DNA of 64,000 nucleotides from Glebionis coronaria (lineage: Eukaryota; Streptophyta; Magnoliopsida; Asterales; Asteraceae), in assembly GCA_025667525.1 (NCBI GenBank), contig CM046874.1, positions 663,108,963 through 663,172,962 of the forward strand, in the 5' to 3' direction. Of this stretch, positions 11,461-23,236 are shown one piece after another. Positions within the stretch are counted from its first letter, which is position 1, and every line of letters begins with the position of its first letter. A model generated the notes under the pieces. The model did no database searches and was not told where the DNA came from. It was given only the letters and a program-made list of their open reading frames with translations. The translations under genes and the position numbers were made by a program.

Positions 11461-11720
11461 TATTTCCTCCGTTCCTATATAAATGTTCGCTGTTAATTTT
11501 TGAAGTCAATTTTTTTGTAATTTTGATCTTAAATTATTTCGTTTGTATTATGTAATACTTAATGAAAATTACACCAACGAAAATACATTTAAAACCTAAT
11601 TCATTCATATATGTTGCATCAAGTATTACGTAACACAAACAAAATAATTTAAAATCAAAATTTTAGAAAAATGACTTCAAAAGTTAATAGTGGACATTTA
11701 TTTAAAAACAAAAAGAGTAT
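11461..11720. mobile_element. Stowaway-like foldback MITE
   Basis: TA-flanked, about 260 bp, with a start 'tttcctccgttcctatataa' that fits the CTCCGTTCC-type ends of Stowaway (Tc1/mariner) MITEs. Left arm '...gttaatttttgaagtca' and right arm 'tgacttcaaaagttaa...' pair, and the inversion continues inward through 'tattatgtaatactt' and 'aagtattacgtaa'. The whole element folds into one long imperfect hairpin. No coding sequence. Confidence 0.75.
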
Positions 11721-12653
11721 CTTATAATCTTGTATGCGTGCATAATTGGCATATAAATCTAGTTTATTTTAAATGCAACAAATAATATCTAGAGTTTTTA
11801 CATCAAATTTTCATTTTTTATTAGCTTCCATTAATTCTCAATAAACTTTTGTTTGGTGAAATATATAACTTTGTTCAACAAGCATGGTGCCTACGCTGAT
11901 GTTGGTGTTTAAATTTTACTTTACATGTATCATGTTATGCGTAATATTATTACTGTATTTAATAACACATAAAGACATTTGATAGATTTTCATGATATGA
12001 ATTGATGAATATGTTTTTCTCAATATTGTAATTACATTTTAAATAAAAATTAGACGAGTCTCTCTTAATATTAGCCGTATTTAATTTTCAAACTTTTGCG
12101 TACATAGGTTAAACTTCAAGAAGGGAATAAAATATATCGTTAATAGAAGTTATTTTTTAGATATCTTTACTTAACTCATAAAAAGAAGTAATATGAGTTA
12201 TTCGTAATATACACTCTCATGTATTGTATGTATTATTGGATTATGAACATATAAATATATGTTCGGAAGTACCGAGCCTACGAAGACGTGCATGAAAATT
12301 GTTAAGTAATATATAATTATTAATTAATAAATATAAATTATAGTTAAGCAAATAAACCATTATATGGAAAGTTGGGAAAATGAAACAATGAGAACACCCC
12401 TTGGGCTTTAATGGACCGAAACCCACTCCTAAGAGGCTTTAATGGGCCAAAACCCACTCTTAAGAGAAGGTGGAGTTGTTTGCTTGATCACTAAGTAAAA
12501 CACAAATAAAGAGGTTTAGGTTCATTCATTTAGGACAAAAAACCTAAAAATCTCTCCTCTCTCCCTCTTTGAAGCAATCGACCGAACACCCCTAATTAGG
12601 GTTTCAGTTTTATTTTGTTCATGTAGTTTGACCAAATAAAGAGACGTAAATCT
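11721..12653. other. Non-coding DNA with one 31-bp tandem duplication
   Basis: No gene, RNA or element recognised. A 31-bp unit beginning GCTTTAATGG occurs twice in a row at 12405-12435 and 12436-12466. The pyrimidine-rich stretch at 12550-12575 looks like a 5' UTR, but no coding frame follows. Confidence 0.5.
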
Positions 12654-12812
12654 CGTTATTAGTATATGTATTATATGTGTATGACATATTGTACCAAGCC
12701 CATTGGCCTTCTGACCCGTAGTCTCTTTAGTAGGAAAACACTCATTGCATCATTTTACATATTGGCTGACATAATGAGATGACAGGCAATGAGAAGAACC
12801 CGCCTAATTACA
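12654..12812 (+). repeat. 5' LTR of decayed Copia
   Basis: Matches 16586-16745: shared 'tgtgtatgacatattgta', 'cccattggccttctg', and the end CGCCTAATTACA. The first base differs from the expected T. Confidence 0.75.
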
Positions 12813-12821
12813 TATTAGTCG

Positions 12822-12939
12822 AAATATGTATTATATGTGTATGACATATATATTGTATCAAACCCATTTCCTTCTGGCCTGTAGTCTCTGTAGTAGGGCA
12901 ACACTCTTTGTATCATTCTACATATTGGTTGTGATAACA
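12822..12939 (+). repeat. Second, partial LTR copy, direct
   Basis: Repeats the LTR phrases 'atgtattatatgtgtatgac', 'ccttctggcctgtagtctct' and 'caacactctttgtatcattc' only 10 bp after the first LTR ends, but stops before the LTR's own end. Confidence 0.7.
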
Positions 12940-13072
12940 TGAAATTAGGCAGGTTATCCCCTTGCCTTTTATCTCATAATGCCAGCCAATATATAGGATG
13001 ATACAAAGAGTGTTACCCTACTACAGAGGGTACATGCCAGAAGGCCAATGAGATTGATACAATATGTCATGC
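12940..13072 (-). repeat. Third LTR copy, inverted
   Basis: Reverse complement of the same LTR: 'aattaggcagg' (LTR end), 'gatacaaagagtgtt', 'ccagaaggccaatg', 'atacaatatgtcat'. With the preceding direct copy it forms a hairpin of roughly 110-bp imperfect arms. Confidence 0.75.
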
Positions 13073-16000
13073 AACCCCAAAGGCCAAAGAGTGTTGCAGG
13101 TTTGCTGATCGGTGCAGGTTTACTCATTCCCATGACTCGTGTAATGGCAGATCCTCTCAATGGGGTCCACGAGTTCGGTCTACAGCTCCTTAACATATTT
13201 TTCGTGGACCACAGGTGGTTTTCAGGCCCAACACCAATGCTACATGGGATGGACAAACTCCCTTTCCTCAAGCCAACCTTTTACTGAGCCGAACAACAAC
13301 ATACTCGGTCCAGGTCCATATCAGCTTATGTCATATAGTAACGTAGATCAACCCTATTTCTCTCCCACGGGTGTTTAATGCAACCACACTCCAATATGCA
13401 GACATCAACGATGACTCCGAGTGGTATGGACACCGACACAACATCACATCTCTCGGCTACCACAAGTAATTTCACATCTATTTTTAATAAACGTATTTTT
13501 ACATCTATAGTTGTTGGTAACGAGACCACCATTTCGGGTACCAACACTGGTCATTGCATTTTGCCATCCCTACATCTCCCTTATACCTTCAAAATGTCCT
13601 TGTTACACCATACATAATAAATAACTTAATATCGTCCAACAATTTACCCGTGACAATTTGCGTAGCATTGAGTTTGACCCTTTTAATTTTTCTATGAAGG
13701 ATTACCAGACGTGTCGCCTTCTCCTCCAATGTGATAGCACTGGGGACCTTTACCCTTTCTACACATCCACTACTACCCCTACAACTCTCTTATTTTACAA
13801 TCAGTCTACAGGCATCAAAGACTCGGGCATCCCGGCGATGTTGTTCTACATTTTTTAGTTTCTAATAAATTTATTTCGAGTAATAAAATAAAGTCTACTA
13901 CGTTTTCCCATGCTTGTCAACTTGGTAAGTATGCAAGACATCCATTTATGCGTTCTACTTCTATTGTTAAAAATACCTTTGACATTATCCACTACGATGT
14001 GTGGACTTCACGAATTCCAAGTGTTAGTGGTTTCAAGTATTATGTTATCTTTCTCGACCATTTCTCTCATTTTTATGGGTTTATCGTCTTCATAAGAAGA
14101 GTGAGCATTTAGTAGGGTTCTTTAATTTCGTACATACGTAAAAACACAATTCAACAAATAAATTAAAGCTTTTCAATGTGATCATGGGGGCGAGTTTGAC
14201 AACACGCAACAACACGAGTTCTTTTAAACCAACGAGATTCAATTTTGATTTTTTTGTCCTAAAACATCTCAACAAAACGGTAAATCAGAACGTATGATTC
14301 GAAGAATCAACAACTTCATCAGCACACTCCTCTTCCAAGCTTACTTACCTCCACAGTATTGAACCAAAGCCCTCATCATGACCGCATATCTCCTAAACAT
14401 TCTACCATCTACCGCCATAAAAAACGACATTCCCTTTACTAAACTCTTTAATAAAAAAACCCAAATACAATCACTTATGCATCTTTGGTTGCTTATGCTA
14501 CCCTATATACATACCACACACAAGCTACAAGCCCGATCCACACCGTACGTGTTTATTGGATACCCTACTCATCATCGTGGTTTCCGTTGCCTCAACCTAG
14601 AAACCAACAAGATTATCATATTAACTTTGAAGAATCCGTCTTTCCTTTTGGCTCCATTATTCGCACAAACCCCCCGCCCTATAATTTCCTAACCAAAAAA
14701 TACCAACCCTTCACCTATTCAACATATATTACTCACCACGCCTCCTCCTAATACCATCCAGCCATTACAAACGACTACTCCTCCCACTACACCTGATGAG
14801 CCTCTTACCATAGCCCACCCGGCGGCCCAAACATCAGCCTAACCTACACCTACTTCATCGACGCCACTACAACCCATTGACTCCCATCCGCCAGACAACC
14901 AACCCAATCCAACCTCACCTTCCGACCAATAACCCCTCACCTTCGACCCACCAACTACCACAACCTCTCGTCACCCCATGGTCACATGCTCATAAGTTGG
15001 CACGACGAAACCTAATCACCGCTACACTCCTCATGCAACCACTTTATATCCATCCCTAAAACTCATATTCACTCCTCCCATGACCCTCATTAGTAAAACG
15101 CAATGCAAGATGAATTTAACGCATTATTTAAAATAGGACGTGGGTCCTTGTCCCGTAGTCGTCCAATCTGAATGTTGTCTGGGCTGTGTGGCTTTTTAAA
15201 CATAAGTTTAGTGCGGATGGAACTCTTAGCAGATATAAAGCACGCATTGCCCCCAATGGAAATAGTCAACAATTAGGTATTGACTGTGATGAATTTTAGT
15301 CCCGTGGTCAAACTGGCCACCATACGCATTATCCGTAGCCTTGCAGTGTCTCGCAAATGGCCCATTCATCAGCTTGACGTGAAGAATGATTTTCTTCATG
15401 GTGAGCTAAGTGAATCCTTTACATACATCAACCACCCGGTTTCAGCAAACCTGCACACCCAAAGTATATGTGTCACTTACAAAGCTCGTTATACGGCCCA
15501 AAACAAGCACCAAAGCATGGTTTAAGAGATTTTCCAATTATGTAACTCGAGTCGGTTTTAATCATAGTAAAACCGACACATCTCTCTTCATTTTTCGAAG
15601 AGGCACTGACATAGCTTATCTCTTACTTTATGTTGATGATATCATACTGACAACATCTTCTTCTGATTATTTACATCAGATTATTTCATCTTTACATAGA
15701 GAGTCTGCCATGACAGATCTTTGGCAACTTAACTATTTTTTGGGCATTGATGTCACACATACCTCTAATGGCCTCTTTCTATCTCAATCCAAGTATGCTA
15801 CAGAGATTTCTAGAGAGATAAAAAATGCTCAACTGTAACTCTTGCAGGACACATGTTGACACGGAGAAGAAGTTGGGCCTTGATGGATCTCAAGTGTCCA
15901 CCCTACCCTATACAGTAGCCTAGCTGGAGCCTTGCAATATCTCACTTTTACCCGAACTGATTTATCTTATATGGTTCAACAACTTTGTCTCTACATGCAT

Positions 16001-16575
16001 GATCATCGCAAGCCACATCTTCATGCTATGAAGCACGTGCTTCGTTATCTTGGGGTACCACCGGTTTATGCTTACAGTTATTCAGGTCCTCTACATCTCA
16101 GCTCAGTACTTACTCTGATGCTGACTGGACATGTTGCCACGCCACTCGTCGGTCTACTTCCGGCTACTGTGTTTTCCTTGATGATAACCTCCTGTCGTGG
16201 TCCTCCAAACGCCAAGAAACATTGTCTCGCTCGAGTGCAGAAGCTGAATATCGAGGCGTTCCAAATGCCGTAGCCAATACGTCTTGGGTTCGCAACCTCC
16301 TCCGTGAGTTACATACACCTATTTCTATCGCCACCTTAGTCTAATGTGATAATATTAGCGTTATATACATGTCTGCAAATCCGGTGCAACATCAGCGCAC
16401 CAATCATATCAAGATCAAAATACATTTTGTTCGAGACAAGGTGGCATCTGGACATGTCCATGTTCTTCATGTACCATCTCGTTTTCAGTATGCAGATATT
16501 TTCACCAAGGGTCTCTCTTACCAGCTATTTGCAGATTTCTGATCCAGTTTGAGCGTCCGTAAATCTCCCGCTCCA
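13073..16575 (+). pseudogene. Copia pol remnant (protease-integrase-RT-RNase H)
   Basis: Pieces of Copia polyprotein follow each other in changing frames. Protease-like 'TSHLSATTSNFTSIFNKRI' lies near 13440 (the active-site region is altered to MDTDTTSHLS). Integrase fragments span about 13890-14600, with 'HYDVWTS', 'CDHGGEF' and 'QQNGKSERMI' in different frames. RT is at about 15280-15840 with the catalytic YVDD encoded at 15629-15640. RNase H spans about 15930-16560 and ends with 'ADIFTKGL'. Each block is separated from the next by stops or frameshifts, and the integrase-RT linker is unrecognisable. No product is expected. This is a Copia lineage different from the intact element at 22065. 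Confidence 0.85.
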
Positions 16576-16585
16576 AATGCGAGGA

Positions 16586-16745
16586 TGTATTAGTGGATAA
16601 ATGTATTATGTGTATGACATATTGTATCAAGCCCATTGGCCTTCTGGCCCGTAGTATCTGTAGTAGAGCAACACTCTTTGTATCATTCTATATATGGGCT
16701 GGTATAATGAGATGAAATGCAAGAGAAATAACCTGCCTAATTACA
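16586..16745 (+). repeat. 3' LTR of decayed Copia
   Basis: Starts TGTATTAGTGG after a purine-rich 'gcgagga' and ends CCTGCCTAATTACA; direct match to 12654-12812. Confidence 0.8.
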
Positions 16746-17562
16746 GACATTGGTCGATTGATTCAAATGTTTTGTTTATTGGTAAAACACAATCGTACGA
16801 GCATACTTATTGCTCGTTTAAGTGTATTGTGTGCTTATATTTAATTAGATTATTGTTTGATTTTTATTGAGTTTTCGATTATTTGATTGTTTGATAAATA
16901 TGAATTAACCAATTAAAACAAATACGTGTTTTTTATTAAATTATTTTTTAATCACATGAGGATGCATGATCTTATTTATTTACATGATCTTATTTACATT
17001 ATTTAATAAAAAAACACATGTTTTCCGATGATCATTACAAAAATGAGTTAGGTTTGAGAATAAGACCTACAGACCCACATGTTGCATCAGTTAGTACTTT
17101 TTATTTTATACTAATATCACACAAATAGAATATCTTTTTGGAAAATATTTGTATAAGAACCCTGGTCTTAACAAGTTATAGAGTAATAATTATATTATCA
17201 TGAATAGGACACTTGTAATTCTTTTTGCAACTTTTGTACTACTACAATATTACTTCCAAAGTAAATCTTAGAGAATTAATAAAGAGAAAAAGACTAAAAT
17301 AATCAAGTTGATCACTTTTAATTTATTACATGTTCTTATCTTTAGATTTTGACAAATATGGTCAAGTTGATCAATTTTTAACAAATATGATCATATTTGT
17401 TAAAGTCTTATGCGAAGACTATCATCTTTGTGGTTTCGAGTTTAACAAAATTGGTTCTTAAAAACTGTTTTTCACGGATTCTTTTCTGTAGTTTTACCCG
17501 TATTGGGTTTGGGCGCGTGACCATTAATTTCAGTAGAGACTAAACCTTATACTAAAAGAAAG
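16746..17562 (+). other. Displaced upstream flank of duplication copy B
   Basis: 17011-17217 matches 8058-8318, the region upstream of the first PADRE gene (for example 'cacaaatagaatatcttttt' and 'ggtcttaacaagttata'), with an internal deletion. In copy B this flank is cut off from its gene by the Athila complex that begins at 17563. No gene of its own; 16746-17010 shows nothing recognisable. Confidence 0.75.
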
Positions 17563-18910
17563 TGATGAGACTGTTTTTATACATAGTCTCATCGTCCAAA
17601 AAGGGCTTTAAATGCATAAAATATCATGAAAATGGCCAAATATATGCTTGTGTTTGTTACTTGTGTATTTTAGGTACGGATATTGAGAAAATGACAAAAG
17701 ATCACAAGAATCATACAAAAACGAACACGGGAAACGAAGCCGCACAATGAACCAAGCCCTAATGAAGATTTTCCAAGAATTACCCTTGAAGATTTGAAGA
17801 TTATGCAAGAAGGGTCCTCCAGTATTGAAGAATTGACACTTTAAACCCTTGTATCTTCATAATTACAAGATTGGTCCTTAAAGTTTGTCAAAATTACAAA
17901 AAGGGCCCTCCACTTTGAAGAATTGGCAAATTTAGTCCCTCAACAAAACTAAATTGTCAATATTTGTCCTCCTCAAAGTCAAACATACCATGAAGGCCTT
18001 CAAGTTACAAGAAATTACAAGTTTGGAATTTAAAAATGTCAAATTACCAAAAGGACCCTTAACTTTAAAGAAATGGCAAAAATGGTCCCTCATTAATCAT
18101 GACTTGTCAATTTCAGTCCTCCAAGAAGTCAACCATACAAGTCAAGACCATTATCTATGAAGAAAATGCCAAAACAGCCCTTCAAGAATCATGAATTGGC
18201 AAGAAATACCCCTGAAAATACTTTGAAAAAGTATTTGTGGCCAAAGAGGAAAAAATGAAACTTGGATTGCAAAGGAAATTAGGTTTTGGGGTATTAAGTT
18301 GCAAATGAAAGGAGTTATAAAGTCAAGGGGTTTAATCTGGCCGACAATATAACTTACCTAGACCAACCAGCCCCCTCCACGTGTCCCACTCACCCCATCC
18401 CACCAATCACCACTCTCCACCCTACCATGTCACACTCCACTTAAACCCGTTTTAACAAACTTAATTTATTAAGTTTAAAAACGCGGTTAACATAATTTTA
18501 AAACCAAAACCAGATTAAACCACCAACTATTCACTCAAGAACAAATTTGGGGATTTGTTAAATACTTTGAATTAAGCCATAATCATCTCCAGTTTATTGA
18601 TTAATGGTCTTCTAAACACAACCCAACCTTTAAACTGGCCACCTCACCACTCACATGTCCACATGGGACCTCCCCTGCTACATCTTTGAACAAGATGCCA
18701 AAACCTTGACAGCCATCCAACCATTCACATTCCAGCTTACATTTTTAGCTTGTTCTACACCATTGGATGAAATTCCACTATGCCAGCAACTACAAAACGC
18801 CAAGAAGAAGTCACAGGATTCCAAGATATTCAAACTACTCAAGGGATATTTTTGGACTTCTACAACTAGGGTTTATGTTTTTTATTCAGCATTTAGGGTT
18901 TCTTGTAGCG

Positions 18911-18917
18911 TATATAA
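18911..18917 (+). promoter_or_regulatory. Athila LTR TATA box
   Basis: TATATAA, conserved at 53990-53996 in the 3' LTR and near 2878 in the older LTR fragment. Confidence 0.55.
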
Positions 18918-19871
18918 GGCATAGGATGTGCAACATTTGCACTTGCTCTTGATTTTTCATTTGTTCAAGTTCTGTAAATCCTTTGTCATTTATGAATGAA
19001 AAGTGTTTGAAACTTTGAAGAGAAACCAAGTGGCAATCTTTATTATTGCTTGTTAATGTTACATGTTAACAAAATCTGAATCCTAAAACCTGTTTTCAAA
19101 GGAGTGTGCAAAAGTTTGCATATTTTCCTTAAATCTTGATATTTTGCTAAGATCTTGGTACACCTTGGAATTTTTGGGCTATAAGTTGATCATAGCACCC
19201 TGATATTGTGATATCAAGGTGTTGTGAAGCTTATAACTTGGGGATAATCAAGTGTGGGGTATAAGAGTTGCATTAATCAAGGATTTGTCACTTTATTGTT
19301 TTTATATTTTTGCTTCTAACTTTGTTGAATCTTAGCAGGAGTGTGTGTGGAAGCTTGTGCTTGTTCTTGTAGCACATAAGCTCAAAATTCGTGGGTGTGG
19401 ATGTACATCCATGAGGTTTGAACCATTCTACCTTAAATCTGCTTAAAATCTAGATTTTTGGTGATTTTGTGTTCTACTTGTGTTCTTGCTGAATTTATGG
19501 TCTTGCTTAATACTGCATATTACATCTGTTTATGTGTTCGATTGGGCTTGGTTAGTCTTGGAATACACTCATACTTTTTTAAATTTGATTTGAAAGAGAT
19601 AAGGGTGTTTAGAATTATCTGTTTAAGATCATTGAGTGTTATTGTGTTTGTGGAAAGTGTTGTTTATGCTTTGTATTTGCTATTCATTTGGTTGAGTGCT
19701 AGTTTCTGCAAGTTATTGGCTTTTAAACCTTGAATCCAAGATTGTTCTATAACTTACTTGATTTACTGATTTTGACATAAAATTTTGGAAATACCTAGAG
19801 TATATGCATGTTTAGGGATAAAAGGTGTTAAATCAAATTTTATATAACCTGACTTGAATATTTGAGTGTTT

Positions 19872-20166
19872 ACCATTGGAGCATTAGTCCAATGGGTGGA
19901 GCTCTTGTGCTTGAGTCAAATGACTCAAGTTCAATTCCCATCCTTGGCATATGTTTCAAATAGGTACCCGCCTCCGCAAAACCTATGGGCACACCGGAGA
20001 GACTTTGTGGAATAAGAGATCGAGGGTCGAGTCTCGGCTCGTCTCACTCCAGGTGTTGCTCCTCTGGGCCAGGAGAGTTGCCGGAGCTATTCCTTGTGGG
20101 GTGGACAATGGCTGGTGCCAAAAGGCACCCGGGGTTAAGGTGTTCCCGCCAATCTTCACTTTTGTG
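19872..20166 (+). mobile_element. tRNA-derived SINE
   Basis: A 295-bp insertion absent from the 3' LTR. It is flanked by a perfect 16-bp duplication GAATATTTGAGTGTTT at 19856-19871 and 20167-20182. Near its 5' end lie RNA polymerase III promoter boxes: TAGTCCAATGGG at 19885-19896 fits the A box and GTTCAATTC at 19929-19937 fits the B box exactly. The 3' end is short and T-containing (CTTTTGTG) rather than poly-A. Long duplications, internal A/B boxes and no coding capacity identify it as a SINE, perhaps of the Au type common in plants (family assignment uncertain). Confidence 0.9.
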
Positions 20167-22064
20167 GAATATTTGAGTGTTTGAAATTGGCTTGTTGGTC
20201 AAGTATATCAGCAAAGTGAAAAGTCTGCTTGTGTAAGTGTTCATCAATAACTTTTGGTGCTTGAATCATGATCTAGGCTTTGAATCAATGCATGAAACCT
20301 GTTTAGATTTGTTCATTTGAATTAATTATAGCTTGTGTATGCATTTGGTGAAGTTTGGCTGGCTGATTTGTGCTAAAAGTGCTTATTGAACCAAAACTGC
20401 TTATTATTCATGTTTGTGTGAATTCTGGTGATCTTTTGAATTAACTGTGCTAATTGGCTGATTGTGATTGTGTTTTTGTGATTGCTATTGACTCCTTATG
20501 ATTAACTGATCATTTGTGTGCCTTTGTGAAACTTGAATCCACAAAAAAGTCACTAAAGACAAATAGTCAAGAAAGTCAAGCAGTGGGAAAAGTTCCCACT
20601 GCTCAACACCCAAAACTAGCCCCTGCTAGTGTAATTTTTCATCCAGCTTATTAATAAGCCACATTGGCTTATCCAGACTTGCAACAACTTATTTTTTGTA
20701 ATAGATCTTCATCATTTGACCTATTTATTTGATCTGGAGCTTATCAGACCTTGGCTTTGGCTTTTTGCTAGAAAACTCATAAGGTTAACTTTTAATTAAG
20801 TGCTTATCTTCTTATTCCAGCTTATTGAGTGTGCTTATTGAAAAACTTTTTGTTGATTAAGCTTAGTTAAGTCATTTAAAAGCTTTTGAAAGTTGAATCA
20901 GCTCTTGGGGTGGCCTAGAACTCGAAAACGACTATTTTGTCGCTTTGTGAAGATAGCTTATTGCTTATTCAGCCTTATTCCTTGTGCTTTTTCCAATTTT
21001 CTTTTTACAGATCTCTCAAGTAACTCAAAAGAAGCTTGTGTGTCTAATTTGAGCTTATGGCATCAGCTTATAGCTTAATGGGCCAAAAAGCCCATTAAGA
21101 ATAAGCTACTTTGAAATAAGCTAGCTTAAACACATTTTTAGCTTTTGGGCCTTCAGTGTCTTGTTCTTAAAATCAAATTTTGAGTTAGACTGGAAGTTTT
21201 GGACTTATTTGGTTGACTTTTTCTTATTGGGCCCAAATTAAGCCCATTAAGGGAATGTTTTGTCTTTTAGCCCATTTCTAGGCCCATTAGGGGTATTTTT
21301 GTAATTTCAAACTTCATTTCTGAGTTTATTAGGTTAAAATAAGCTAGTTCGCAACTTTTTAGAATTTTTTTATAAATTTTGGTTTTTTATTAATATTTTA
21401 TTATTATTTTATTAAAATTTATATTTTTCAAATTTTTATATTTTTCTTAGGTTAAATACATTAAGCTAGGAATTTTATAATTTTTAGAATATTTTTATTG
21501 TCATTAGATTAATTTTTAGAATTATTTTAAGTTTAAATAGTTTTTAACTATTTTTAAATAGATTTTATTAATTTTAAAATTTTCAAAAATAGTTTTAAAT
21601 TTAGTTAAGTCATTTTAGAGGTTTACAATTGAAAAAATCTCATTTTGGGCTTTTTGTTAATTAAATTGATTCTTTGGGCTTTAATTAGCATTAAAAATTA
21701 TTATTTAATTAAATAAAAGGTTTGAGTGATTTTTGATTTTTTGTAAACTCTAATTACATTATTTAGGATTTATTGTAATTTTTTAGGAATTTTTAGGGTA
21801 AATGTTTAATTTTGCTACTTTTTACGGTTTTACTGTACGACTAATCGTCTTAGTTTAATTCATTGTCGTAACCGTCTTTCTCTTTTAATCTCCTTTCTCT
21901 TCTTTTCTCACAAATATAATCACCAACCATTAATCAATTCATAACACAACGTACTTGTCTCCTTGAGAACGATCTCCACCTTAGGTCATTTACTTGTGGT
22001 TTTCCTAAATCACTTGTGTACTTACCCTAATTACCTTTGTTTTCCTAAACAAAGTGTAAAAACT

Positions 22065-22426
22065 TGTTAGCCGTATTTAAAGTGATGGTCATATAATATA
22101 CCGTTGCGAAGCTCGTGAAAAATACTATTCAACGGTGTCGAGAGCTCTTAGTTATTAATGTTTATGTAACGGGATTTAGTCCCGAACACACAAATGAGGA
22201 AGGCCTCCTAAACACTTACTACTTAGTATAAAAGGCCTCCTAAGCCTCATTTGTGTGTGTGTTTTCCATTTCATTTGTTTTGTAGAGAGAGAAACGTTTG
22301 TGTTTCTCTCACTAGGAATTCACACCTTTGTTTTTCTCTTTTCCTTCATCTAATCTAATCTTTCTTTTTGGTTTAATCTTCATCTTCATTTATATATCAT
22401 ATATAGTCGTGTGAATCAATCCATCA
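22065..22426 (+). repeat. Copia 5' LTR
   Basis: 362 bp, TG...CA ends. The only difference seen from the 3' LTR is G versus A in 'gtgtcgagagctc'. Confidence 0.96.
22187..22257 (+). promoter_or_regulatory. Copia LTR core promoter within an inverted repeat
   Basis: TATAAAA at 22227-22233 lies between perfect 13-bp inverted arms CACACAAATGAGG (22187-22199) and CCTCATTTGTGTG (22245-22257). Inside, AAGGCCTCCTAA occurs twice in direct orientation on either side of the TATA. The same arrangement is in the 3' LTR at 33456-33526. TATA assignment is by sequence; the role of the stem is unknown. Confidence 0.6.
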
Positions 22427-22428
22427 AG

Positions 22429-22440
22429 TGGTATCATTCG
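22429..22440 (+). other. Copia primer-binding site
   Basis: TGGTATCATTCG two bases after the LTR. The first eight bases match the usual initiator-Met tRNA site TGGTATCAGAGC; the rest diverges. Confidence 0.6.
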
Positions 22441-22735
22441 CCAAGGGATTCGTAATTGAGCATTTCGTGTGATTTTGATTGTTTTTCGTCAAAAAATCAA
22501 ACAAATTTCGTGTTTGTTTGTGTTTCTATGAAGTATACCTTCTTTAAATCGTGTAGTAGTGATTTGGGCATCTTGGTTTTGGCTTAAAAACAAGTATTTT
22601 GGATCAAAAGTTGAGAAATTTCGTGTTTGTTCATCTTTCCGAAATTCTTGCAAGTTTCACCATCGGAAAGTACAAAGGGTGTGAGGCCAGATCGCAATAA
22701 CCTTTTGGTTCTACTTTGCAATCACTGCATTTCGA

Positions 22736-22985
22736 TACCTTATTCCGACGTGACATTCCGATCGTGCATTGCGATCTGGGATTCCGACGGGTCTTAAGGA
22801 ATTTTTGAGCCGTTACTCTGTCCAATTTATTTTTGCCATATTGCGATCTAGATATTCCGACGGGTAGACATTCCGATCTAGACATTCCGATACTAGCAAC
22901 ATTGCGACAGATCAACATTCCGATCAAAGGACATTCCGATCAAAGGACATTCCGATAGAATATTCCGATGGGCATTCAGATGGAA
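22736..22985 (+). repeat. ATTCCGAT-type repeats in the Copia leader
   Basis: The motif ATTCCGAT/C or ATTGCGAT/C recurs more than a dozen times in 250 bp, often as ACATTCCGATCAAAGG or GACATTCCGATC. It lies in the untranslated leader between the PBS and gag. Confidence 0.85.
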
Positions 22986-23236
22986 ATTTTGTTTGAGTAA
23001 TTTTTAGTCTTAGCCACCATCTAGACTACTCTCAAAATCAAATTTTTTCCCTACTAGTTTTTGGCTATCTCGAACTCAATTTCAAAATTTGGCGATACAC
23101 AATTTTTTCAGCTTACCGTTTTGTCGGACTGAGGAATTTATTGTCGGACTGAGAAAAAAAATCGGAAGTTTCGGAATTTCAACATCACCACACGCTTTTT
23201 ACGAATTGAGATCCTGTTGTTCACACGACTTCTACG

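Larger units (their letters stand above)
12654..16745 (+). mobile_element. Decayed Copia element with short (~160 bp) LTRs
   Basis: Two direct LTR copies (12654-12812 and 16586-16745) enclose a broken gag-less pol running protease, integrase, RT, RNase H, which is the Copia order. Extra LTR fragments lie just inside the 5' LTR. No gag could be recognised between the LTR pieces and the protease. Many stops and frameshifts make it non-functional. It sits between the two copies of the host duplication. Confidence 0.8.
17563..22064 (+). repeat. Athila 5' LTR (last 9 bases lie at 33701-33709)
   Basis: Matches 52640-56855 along its whole length apart from the SINE at 19872. Starts TGATGAGACTG with a short hairpin (GATGAGACT/AGTCTCATC). 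It is interrupted after '...GTAAAAACT' by the Copia insertion, and its end CAACTATCA resumes after it at 33701. In the first 400 bp about nine differences from the 3' LTR were counted by eye. Confidence 0.92.

Noticed and set aside
18655..18952. Small open frames before the Athila LTR TATA box
   Set aside because: Not conserved as protein between the two LTRs (frame and length differ) and lacking any motif.
19872..19950. tRNA gene
   Set aside because: A and B boxes are present, but the acceptor and anticodon stems do not form and it sits in a 295-bp unit with target duplications: a SINE head.
19951..20184. 77-codon frame in the Athila LTR
   Set aside because: It runs across the SINE and its target duplication and is absent from the other LTR.
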